Assembly: GCA_910586255.1 (NCBI GenBank) | Contig: CAJUHR010000037.1 | Coordinates: 1 to 37,282 of the forward strand | Direction of reading: 5' to 3' | DNA: 37,282 nt | From: an uncultured Lachnospiraceae bacterium | GTDB lineage: Bacteria > Bacillota > Clostridia > Lachnospirales > Lachnospiraceae | In this document: piece after piece, positions 31,569 to 37,282 of the stretch | Numbering within the stretch: the first letter of the stretch is position 1 | How the letters are laid out: the number at the start of each line of letters is the position of its first letter | Notes under the pieces: generated by a model | What the model was told of the DNA's origin: nothing | Databases searched by the model: none | What the model saw: only the letters and a program-made list of their open reading frames with translations | Position numbers and translations under genes: made by a program

Positions 31569-32074
31569 TTCTTCTCTGCCGCCTCGTAGGTGATCATCAC
31601 AACCTTGTCATCCCTAAAGCCGCAGTCAATGACAAGCTGGGTATCCCCCAGAACTACCGTGTAGAGACCGTTGTCGCTTTGGGCATTGGGATATGCTTTT
31701 TTGACAGCAGCCGGCAGATCGCCCACTTTCAGTCCTTCCTCCGTGCTCACCCCATCGCCTGTCAGATTGATCTCCTTGACCACTTCTTTTTTGTTGATCT
31801 TTGTGGTGACGACCTGGAAGCCGTCATACATATACGCCTTGTCTTTTCCGCCGTCATCGGCACAGTTGGCCAGCACCTTTGTATCCTTCTCTTTTCCCAG
31901 TGCCTTTAAGGCCGCATCGGCCGCCATCCCTGTTTCAAACTTCTGCTCTTTGTAGGTAAACGTATATTTCTCCTTCTGTTCTGCCGCCATCGCTCCGGAC
32001 ACTGTGGATATTGCCATAAACGCTGCCATCGCCATTGTTGCCATTCTTTTTCCTGCTATTTTTTGTGTCTTCAT
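31565..32074 (-). CDS. Small secreted protein of unknown function
   Basis: 169 aa with a signal peptide (MKTQKIAGKRMATMAMAAFMAISTVSGAMA, cleaved after AMA) and a mature domain of about 140 residues. I do not recognise the domain. The mature part begins EKYTFTYKEQKFETGMAADAALKALG and ends VVMITYEAAEKK. It alternates predicted strands with polar turns and has two cysteines that could form a disulfide. The start is 32074, with GGAGGAG 7 nt upstream; the longer frame to 32203 overlaps the upstream gene. It lies 4 bp after the SGNH gene and overlaps the MBOAT gene, so it belongs to the same operon. Confidence 0.85.
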   Translation of the reverse strand: MKTQKIAGKRMATMAMAAFMAISTVSGAMAAEQKEKYTFTYKEQKFETGMAADAALKALGKEKDTKVLANCADDGGKDKAYMYDGFQVVTTKINKKEVVKEINLTGDGVSTEEGLKVGDLPAAVKKAYPNAQSDNGLYTVVLGDTQLVIDCGFRDDKVVMITYEAAEKK

Positions 32075-32078
32075 TTCT

Positions 32079-33212
32079 TTACTCCTCCTGTGTCCTGTAT
32101 TTACTGATATATCCCAGCTGCTCAAATTCTGCCCTCTGTTCTTCCTTTTCCTTATGATATTCCTCAAGCCGTTGATTATATACAGCTGCAAGCCTTTCAT
32201 CATTCCGAAAATCCGTAAGCGCGTATTGTTCCTTCAGCCTTCCTCCCAGCCAGGAGGAGAGCTTCTCGGCCCCATACACATTCAGGTGCAGGCCTTCATC
32301 ATAAGTATCTGTGGACATGTCAAGTCCGATTTCATCCATGGAAAGCAGAGTATTGATATACAAAATTCCCTTTTCAGCGGCAAATTCCATAATCTGCTCC
32401 TCCCAGGGCTCCACCCAGGCCGGGTACATGCTTGGAGCCTTCATGAGCACCAGACTGATTTTGTTTTCCTGGCAAAGCCGGACGATCTCCTCCAGGTATC
32501 TTACATTTTTTTCCGGAAATGAATAATCATCGCGTCTTCTCTCTGCCGGGAACTCCGTATAGGGCCGCACGTCAGCCCGAAGATAATAGCCGTTGTAGCT
32601 TTTGAGAGGTTTTTTGCCAAAAGCATAGATAAAATCCTCTCCGGAAAGCTCGCTCCACCGGCTGTGATAGCGGAAAACAGGAAAAATATATTCCACCAGA
32701 GATTCCTCCTCCATCCTGCTTTCCAGAATTCCCTTAAGTTTATCCTCTGACCACCGCATCCCGTCAAATACCATCCGGTTATACTCCTCAGAGCTTTGTT
32801 CCTCCACTGTCATAGCCTGAATGTTTAAAAGCACCACCTTGGGCTTTTCATATCTTAAGGCTTCCTTTAGCAGATAATAGGACTGAGGAATCAGCTGATT
32901 GGAATTGCCCCGGATGTAACTGGTTATGCCGTAATCCTCCCACAAGGTCATGGGAGAAATATTTTCATAGGACTCGCAATTTCCCACAATCAACAGCTCA
33001 TGCTCTGTGTGATCTTGATAATATTCTTCTGTAAAATTTCCTTCAATCACGGCTCCCATATATTTGGGAGCCAGCAGAGACTGAGCCGCCCAAACCATTC
33101 CTGCAAAAATGATACCTGTTCCCAAAAGGGTTATATATCTGAAAATCCCCTCTCTGTCTGTTGTCTTCTTGTCTGATGTCATGTTGTCTGCTCTCATTTC
33201 ACCTGCTCTCAT
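32079..33212 (-). CDS. SGNH/AlgX-DltD-like membrane-anchored protein
   Basis: 377 aa. One N-terminal membrane helix (about 24-45) is followed by an extracytoplasmic domain related to DltD, AlgX and AlgJ. The nucleophile-type segment is LLIVGNCESYENISPM, where the usual GxS is altered to GNCES. The late Asp-His pair is DTYDEGLHLNVYGAEKLS. Such proteins accept the acyl group from the MBOAT partner and deliver it to the polymer. ATGA overlap with the transglutaminase gene suggests coupling. Starts at Met6 or Met11 are possible. The active-site variation means a non-catalytic role cannot be excluded. Confidence 0.8.
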   Translation of the reverse strand: MRAGEMRADNMTSDKKTTDREGIFRYITLLGTGIIFAGMVWAAQSLLAPKYMGAVIEGNFTEEYYQDHTEHELLIVGNCESYENISPMTLWEDYGITSYIRGNSNQLIPQSYYLLKEALRYEKPKVVLLNIQAMTVEEQSSEEYNRMVFDGMRWSEDKLKGILESRMEEESLVEYIFPVFRYHSRWSELSGEDFIYAFGKKPLKSYNGYYLRADVRPYTEFPAERRRDDYSFPEKNVRYLEEIVRLCQENKISLVLMKAPSMYPAWVEPWEEQIMEFAAEKGILYINTLLSMDEIGLDMSTDTYDEGLHLNVYGAEKLSSWLGGRLKEQYALTDFRNDERLAAVYNQRLEEYHKEKEEQRAEFEQLGYISKYRTQEE

Positions 33213-34021
33213 GGTGTCTGCGGATATTCCTCCACATTAAAATTGTGAGAACCCCAGGTATTTCTGAGCACATCGGTAGTCACCAGACACCAGGTCCCGT
33301 TGTCTCTTCGGGGCGTTGCATCAAAATGATACCAGGAGCCGTCCACATTTACCAGATTCCAGAAATGGTCTCCGTCACTGGCTCGGACCACCGGAATATT
33401 GGGCATCCCGGCCGCCTCCAAAAGATAATGGGACATGGCAAAATACTCATAGCAGCAGCCGGAATGTCTCCTAAAGCCGTACAAAGCCGAAGCCGCCTGG
33501 TCACTTTTGGGACCGCTGGTGGTATACCGCATATTGCCCCGAACCCAGCTGTAAATAGCCGCCGCCTTCTGAGGCTTATTCATGTTCTCATTGGTAATCC
33601 GGGAAACCACTTCCTGGGCATAGGCCCGCGCTGCCTTCTCCTCCTCGGAAAGCTCCTCCGGGTTCCCGTCTGTCACTTCTCCGTGTTCATTCAGCGTATA
33701 AGTTTTTCCGTCAATATGAATCTCCTGAGAATCCAGCATAGCGCCGTCCTCTCCCACCCGGTAATACTTTCCATCGGTCTGTATCCAGCTGTTTGCCATC
33801 ATATAACCCTCGGCATCAAAATAATACCACTTTCCACTGACCTTCTGCCACTTCTCAACCGGATAGGTTCCGTTCCAGTTGAGAAGCCACCATCCCTTTT
33901 CATCCTGTCTCCATCTGCTCACCTCCCCGGGGCCGCCCGAAGCGCCGAGGACCTGAACCGTCATGGCCATGCTGAGTCCCACTGCCGCAAGCACTGAAAT
34001 CCTTTGATACGCTTTTCTCAT
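33209..34021 (-). CDS. Secreted transglutaminase with wall-binding-like repeats
   Basis: 270 aa. The signal peptide is followed by two or three choline-binding-type repeats (about 36-115: GWWLLNWNGTYPVEKW, GKWYYFDAEGYM, GKYYRVGEDGAM) and a transglutaminase-like domain (about 125-270). The catalytic triad is visible: Cys in HSGCCYEYF (189/190), His219 in DGDHFWNLV and Asp234 in HFDATP. It could cleave or form amide bonds in wall-linked protein or peptide. It is first of the four-gene surface operon, transcribed from a consensus promoter at 34176-34204 through a folded leader of about 150 nt. Confidence 0.9.
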   Translation of the reverse strand: MRKAYQRISVLAAVGLSMAMTVQVLGASGGPGEVSRWRQDEKGWWLLNWNGTYPVEKWQKVSGKWYYFDAEGYMMANSWIQTDGKYYRVGEDGAMLDSQEIHIDGKTYTLNEHGEVTDGNPEELSEEEKAARAYAQEVVSRITNENMNKPQKAAAIYSWVRGNMRYTTSGPKSDQAASALYGFRRHSGCCYEYFAMSHYLLEAAGMPNIPVVRASDGDHFWNLVNVDGSWYHFDATPRRDNGTWCLVTTDVLRNTWGSHNFNVEEYPQTP

Positions 34022-34065
34022 GTCTGCCTTCTTTTCCCTTAATTGTTATTTAATATATTCTTGCT

Positions 34066-34155
34066 GGAAACGTCATAAATGTTTTCTTTATGGCATTCCC
34101 CGCCGCCGATTTTGCTGCATATAAGCACAGCTTCTGCCTTGCAAAAATCGTTTCC
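34066..34155 (-). promoter_or_regulatory. Folded leader of the surface operon (riboswitch candidate)
   Basis: GGAAACG (34149-34155 on minus) pairs with CGTTTCC (34066-34072) and closes a 90-nt domain. Inside, AUUUUUGC pairs with GCAAAAU, GCUGU with GCAGC, and CAUAAA with UUUAUG. GGCA near the 5' side can pair with UGCC near the 3' side as a possible pseudoknot. The linker CGGCGGCGGGGAAUGC is unusually G-rich. It lies between the transcription start (about 34169) and the first gene. I cannot match it to a known riboswitch class. Confidence 0.4.
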
Positions 34156-34175
34156 TAATATATGTATTCCTTCAT

Positions 34176-34204
34176 ATTATATCTATATTAGCATTTTCTG
34201 TCAA
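34176..34204 (-). promoter_or_regulatory. Consensus promoter of surface operon
   Basis: Perfect TTGACA (34199-34204), 17-bp spacer, perfect TATAAT (34176-34181) on minus. Confidence 0.9.
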
Positions 34205-34312
34205 TGTACTCTCTCATTGTATTCACTGCCCGTCAAATGATTGCTGTTCACGGGAGCATCTTCTTGTCCGGCTCTGCCGAACACGGCACTTGGCTCATTG
34301 CTTGTAAAAATA

Positions 34313-34365
34313 AACAACCCGCCATCAGAAGATCCGCTTATGGAGCCCTCCTTTGACGGGTTGTT
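34313..34365 (-). terminator. Terminator of trpB2 gene
   Basis: AACAACCCG (34313-34321) pairs with CGGGTTGTT (34357-34365) across a 35-nt loop. TATTTTTA follows on minus. A further inverted repeat, TTACTGTT/AACAGTAA (34372-34415), lies between it and the stop codon. Confidence 0.7.
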
Positions 34366-34439
34366 TTCATATTACTGTTCGCTCCCAACAACATGACATT
34401 GCCCCTAAACAGTAACATTTTCATTCCTCACGATATTTC

Positions 34440-35810
34440 TTACTCTACCTTAGGCAAATCATTAATGGCCTTTGCCAGGTCCTCGTCTGACGGAATATAA
34501 TCCTGCATCTCCCCGTCATTGAAACGCTGGTATGCCACCATATCAAAATATCCGGTTCCGGTCAGGCCAAAGACAATGTTTTTCGCCTCGCCTGTCTCCT
34601 TGCACTTCATAGCCTCATCCATAGCCACCTTGATGGCATGGCTGCTCTCCGGAGCCGGAAGTATGCCCTCCACCTTGGCAAAGATCTGGGCCGCTTTAAA
34701 CACCTCTGTCTGCTCCACGCTTCTGGCAGTCAGCAGCCCCTGGTCATAGAGCTCGGACACAACGGAGCTCATGCCGTGATAGCGCAGGCCGCCGGCATGA
34801 CTGGCAGAGGGGATAAAGCCGCTTCCAAGAGTATACATCTTAGCCAGGGGGCAAACCTTTCCTGTGTCGCAGAAGTCATAGGCGTATATGCCCCGGGTCA
34901 GGCTGGGGCAGGAAGCCGGCTCAACTGCAATAATCTCATAGTCTTCCTCTCCCCGGAGCATCTGACCTGCAAAGGGTGAGATCAGTCCTCCCAAATTGGA
35001 ACCGCCTCCGGCACATCCGATAATGGTGTCAGCCTTAATTCCGTATTTATCAAGGGCAGCCTTTGCCTCAAGGCCGATCACCGACTGATGGAGCAGCACC
35101 TGAGAGAGAACGGAGCCCAATACATACCGGTATCCCTCCTGGCTCACCGCCGCCTCCACAGCCTCGGAGATGGCGCATCCCAAGCTTCCGGTGGTTCCCG
35201 GGAACTGGGCATTCATCTTCCGCCCTACCTCCGTGTCCATGGACGGAGACGGCGTCACCCTGGCCCCATAGGTCCGCATCACCTCCCGGCGGAAGGGCTT
35301 CTGCTCATAGGAGCATTTCACCATATACACCTGACAGTCCAGATCCAGGTAGGCACAGGCCATGGAAAGGGCTGTTCCCCACTGTCCGGCTCCCGTCTCC
35401 GTGGTCACACCCTTAAGCCCCTGCTTCTTTGCATAATAGGCCTGGGCAATGGCTGAATTGAGCTTGTGGCTTCCCGAGGTATTGTTTCCCTCAAACTTGT
35501 AGTAGATGTGAGCCGGCGTATCCAGCTTCTTCTCCAGACAATAAGCCCTTACCAGAGGAGATGGCCGGTACATCCGGTAAAAGTCCAGAATCTCCTGGGG
35601 AATGTCAAAATATGCCGTGGTGTCATCCAGCTCCTGCTTTGCCAGTTCTTCACAAAAAATCCCGGAAAGCTCTTCCAAGGTCACCGGCTTTAAGGTACCC
35701 GGGTTGAGAATGGGCGCCGGCTTCTTCTTCATGTCAGCACGGACATTGTACCACTGCCTCGGCATCTCCTGCTCTTCCAGATAAATTTTGTAAGGGATGT
35801 TCTGCTTCAT
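34440..35810 (-). CDS. TrpB2-type tryptophan synthase beta-like PLP enzyme
   Basis: 456 aa. It is longer than TrpB1 (about 400 aa) and matches the trpB-related (TrpB2) group, with the N-terminal extension LEEQEMPRQWYNVRADM. The PLP lysine is in NNTSGSHKLNSA (Lys116). ETGAGQWGTA and the phosphate loop CAGGGSNLGG are present, and the C-terminal GLTGTGYFD is seen. TrpB2 makes tryptophan from serine and indole. No trpA or other trp gene is adjacent, so indole salvage is the likely role. A T-box leader with a UGG specifier controls it, which supports a link to tryptophan supply. Confidence 0.94.
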   Translation of the reverse strand: MKQNIPYKIYLEEQEMPRQWYNVRADMKKKPAPILNPGTLKPVTLEELSGIFCEELAKQELDDTTAYFDIPQEILDFYRMYRPSPLVRAYCLEKKLDTPAHIYYKFEGNNTSGSHKLNSAIAQAYYAKKQGLKGVTTETGAGQWGTALSMACAYLDLDCQVYMVKCSYEQKPFRREVMRTYGARVTPSPSMDTEVGRKMNAQFPGTTGSLGCAISEAVEAAVSQEGYRYVLGSVLSQVLLHQSVIGLEAKAALDKYGIKADTIIGCAGGGSNLGGLISPFAGQMLRGEEDYEIIAVEPASCPSLTRGIYAYDFCDTGKVCPLAKMYTLGSGFIPSASHAGGLRYHGMSSVVSELYDQGLLTARSVEQTEVFKAAQIFAKVEGILPAPESSHAIKVAMDEAMKCKETGEAKNIVFGLTGTGYFDMVAYQRFNDGEMQDYIPSDEDLAKAINDLPKVE

Positions 35811-35926
35811 AATCTTTTCCTTTCTCCACTGTGGGGTTTTATTCTAATTAGCTGCAAAACACTGGCGGCCGTTTTCCAGAGGGCACTGTTCCACAAAACC
35901 CCATTTAATCTATGTTTTCCCATGGA

Positions 35927-36214
35927 ACAAAAAAAGCCCTGGTCCTACAACATAACCATAGGACAGGAGCTCTCACTTCTGCGGTGCCACCTAAATTCAT
36001 TCTCACGAATGCACTCATCCCCATGTACTATCATACATGGCCTGCTGTAACGTGCAGACACGTCTCACCTACTCCGGAGCTATCTCCCTTTCAGCTCGCC
36101 CTCACGGGTCCATTCCCTGTTCTTCCTATGGCTGCAATCCCACCATCTGCAGCTCTCTGCGCATATTCCAAACAGCTACTCGTCCCGGTCAATGGTTTGT
36201 AACTAATTGACTTG
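35927..36214 (-). promoter_or_regulatory. T-box leader, tryptophan specifier
   Basis: On minus, the conserved antiterminator motif reads TTTAGGTGGCACCGCA (T-box bulge at 35980-35992). The terminator 35936-35971 (AGCUCCUGUCCU with AGGACCAGGGCU) has a U-run to 35927. Stem I contains the AGAACAGGGAAUGGACCC segment, whose AAUGGAC fits a specifier loop with codon UGG (36110-36112), hence tRNA-Trp. Uncharged tRNA-Trp would allow readthrough into the TrpB2 gene. The specifier call rests on position and flanking bases. Confidence 0.92.
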
Positions 36215-36219
36215 CTGAT

Positions 36220-36248
36220 AGAATATCCCAAATGAGACAAAATGTCAA
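36220..36248 (-). promoter_or_regulatory. Promoter of T-box/trpB2 unit
   Basis: Perfect TTGACA (36243-36248), 17-bp spacer, TATTCT (36220-36225) on minus. Confidence 0.8.
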
Positions 36249-36264
36249 GAGGTTTTTCATTTTT

Positions 36265-36314
36265 TTGCGACCTTTAAATTTTTTACGACCTTTAAATTTA
36301 CCTTTAAATTTTCA
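36265..36314. repeat. Short tandem repeat, CGACCTTTAAATTT units
   Basis: Three imperfect units: two of CGACCTTTAAATTTT spaced 18 bp apart, then ACCTTTAAATTTTC. They lie between the divergent T-box and tRNA-Arg promoters. No function is assigned. Confidence 0.6.
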
Positions 36315-36334
36315 AGATTTCTTTGCAAAACAGC

Positions 36335-36363
36335 TTGACAAAATTCTGTTTTTAAAGTAAAAT
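36335..36363 (+). promoter_or_regulatory. Promoter of tRNA-Arg
   Basis: Perfect TTGACA (36335-36340), 17-bp spacer, TAAAAT (36358-36363) on plus. Confidence 0.8.
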
Positions 36364-36407
36364 GTTTACTGTTGCGGTGGTAATGAATCTGCTGCATTTT
36401 CTAATAT

Positions 36408-36481
36408 GTGTGCGTAGCTCAGCTGGATAGAGCACTTGGCTACGGACCAAGGTGTCGGGGGTTCGAATCCTCTCGCGCACG
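36408..36481 (+). tRNA. tRNA-Arg(ACG)
   Basis: 74 nt. The acceptor GTGTGCG pairs with CGCGCAC. The anticodon stem CTTGG/CCAAG encloses CTACGGA, giving anticodon ACG. The T-arm is GGGGGTTCGAATCCTCT. An integrase remnant follows it, so its 3' end is a likely attachment site. Confidence 0.97.
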
Positions 36482-36500
36482 TTAAAGAGTATGACAAAGG

Positions 36501-36533
36501 AGAGTATCTGTCGAAAGATAGGTACTCTTTTTT
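36501..36533 (+). terminator. Terminator of tRNA-Arg
   Basis: AGAGTATCT (36501-36509) pairs with AGATAGGTACTCT (36516-36528, small internal bulge) and is followed by TTTTTTG. Confidence 0.8.
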
Positions 36534-36619
36534 GTTATATGGGCGTGTTTTTAGAAGATTTTGTAAATTGCGTGTAAGTTGCGTATTGAAAATGTATTAG
36601 ATACATAGAAAACCAGTCT

Positions 36620-37270
36620 GTGCATAGGTGCGTATCGCTTGCGTTCGCTTGTGAATATCGCTTGCGCTTGTGGGTGGTGGTAAAGATACTGTTGCTAACT
36701 GGTATAAGGGGGCAGGAGATATTTGCGCTGGAAAAATCAGATTTGCTTCTAGATAAGGGAATGCTCCATATCCATCAGGCACTGGAAGAAGTGGAGAAGA
36801 AACATAGAACGGATAGAAGGTTTCGTTTGGGAGATACCAAGAATGAGGAATCCGAACGGTATGCGCCTGCCATTCAGGAAGTGTTTGCCTGTTTTAAAGA
36901 GCTGGAAGAAATACAGGTAGAAAATGGCTGGCGGGACAATGCTTATAAAAAGGGAAATGGTTCCCTTGTAATCATTGACAGGAACGGAGAGATTGTAGAT
37001 AAGAGGGCCTTTAACCGAAATCTGGGGCTGTATTTGGAAAGAAGGGGATTTGAGAAAAAGTTAACCTTACATATGCCAAGGCACTGCTATACCACCTATC
37101 TGAAATTGTTTGGAGCGGATTTAGAAAATGTAGAGTTTTCTCTGGGACATACCATAGACGGAGTAAGGGGTGAATATCTGGCAGACTTAACGCCTGATTA
37201 TGTTAAGCTGTTACTCCCAAAGATAACGGAAATGGCGGAACAGGTCAGAAAGGAAGAAGAAGCGGTATAA
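36620..37270 (+). pseudogene. Tyrosine integrase remnant, N-terminus missing
   Basis: Only the catalytic half of a tyrosine recombinase is present. Recognisable sequence starts near 36670 (VKILLLTGIRGQEIFALEKSDLL) and has the first Arg in TGIRGQE, the HxxR box in HMPRHCYTTYL and SLGHTIDGVRGEYL at the end. Full-length relatives need about 150-180 more N-terminal residues for arm and core binding. The preceding bases (36600-36668) lack a ribosome binding site and contain a duplicated TATCGCTTGCG (36633-36643 and 36656-36666), so the first 20 or so codons are probably spurious. It lies about 190 bp after tRNA-Arg, as expected of an element once integrated there. Confidence 0.8.
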
Positions 37271-37282
37271 AGGTTTAACAGG

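Noticed and set aside
1..37282. CRISPR array or defence island
   Set aside because: No regularly spaced direct repeats and no cas, restriction or known defence genes are seen in the window.

Overview
The window looks like chromosome of a spore-forming, gut-type Lachnospiraceae bacterium (Clostridium cluster XIVa; an Enterocloster/Lachnoclostridium-like genome is my best guess). The evidence is mid-range GC with very AT-rich intergenic patches, strong AGGAGG-type ribosome binding sites, sporulation genes (spoVAD, spoVAE, a SpoIID/LytB protein), an L-box lysine riboswitch, a tryptophan T-box, a SufC/SufB-only iron-sulfur assembly pair, and tRNA-Leu(AAG). Species identity is inference; no database was consulted. 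Most genes lie on the minus strand.

Left end (1-5300): the C-terminal part of a tyrosine integrase, then a compact locus with the layout of a type I toxin-antitoxin (41-aa holin-like toxin on minus, antisense RNA on plus). Next come a GMP synthetase whose glutaminase domain has lost its catalytic residues, an orphan GHKL histidine kinase, a hypothetical gene and a low-complexity lipoprotein.

5300-14600: a lysine-riboswitch dapA-dapB operon, a CobA-like adenosyltransferase, a two-OB-fold SSB-like protein, typA/bipA, a YigZ-family gene, and a class A penicillin-binding protein on plus. 14240-22050: spoVAD-spoVAE, a Memo-AMMECR1 fusion, a XerC/D-like recombinase, a SpoIID/LytB protein and an AI-2E family membrane protein.

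22050-24814 is mostly non-coding and is the most interesting part. It has a roughly 235-nt RNA with 6S-like architecture, a 140-bp near-palindrome with an 11-C tract, a COG1313-type radical SAM gene, and a roughly 530-nt apparently non-coding transcription unit on minus. That unit has a near-consensus promoter, many hairpins and a 14-bp terminator stem, and it resembles the large ornate RNAs of Firmicutes (ROOL/GOLLD type). A very AT-rich stretch separates it from a flotillin gene.

24814-37282: flotillin, the SMS-type sufB/sufC pair, an RNA m5C methyltransferase, two divergent tRNA operons (Leu-Leu and Asn-Leu) carrying an 84-bp inverted duplication of tRNA-Leu(CAG), and a four-gene cell-surface operon (transglutaminase with wall-binding-like repeats, SGNH/AlgX-like protein, small secreted protein, MBOAT acyltransferase) behind a consensus promoter and a folded leader. 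A T-box(Trp)-controlled TrpB2-type gene follows, then tRNA-Arg(ACG), then the remnant of a second integrase, consistent with a past integration at that tRNA.
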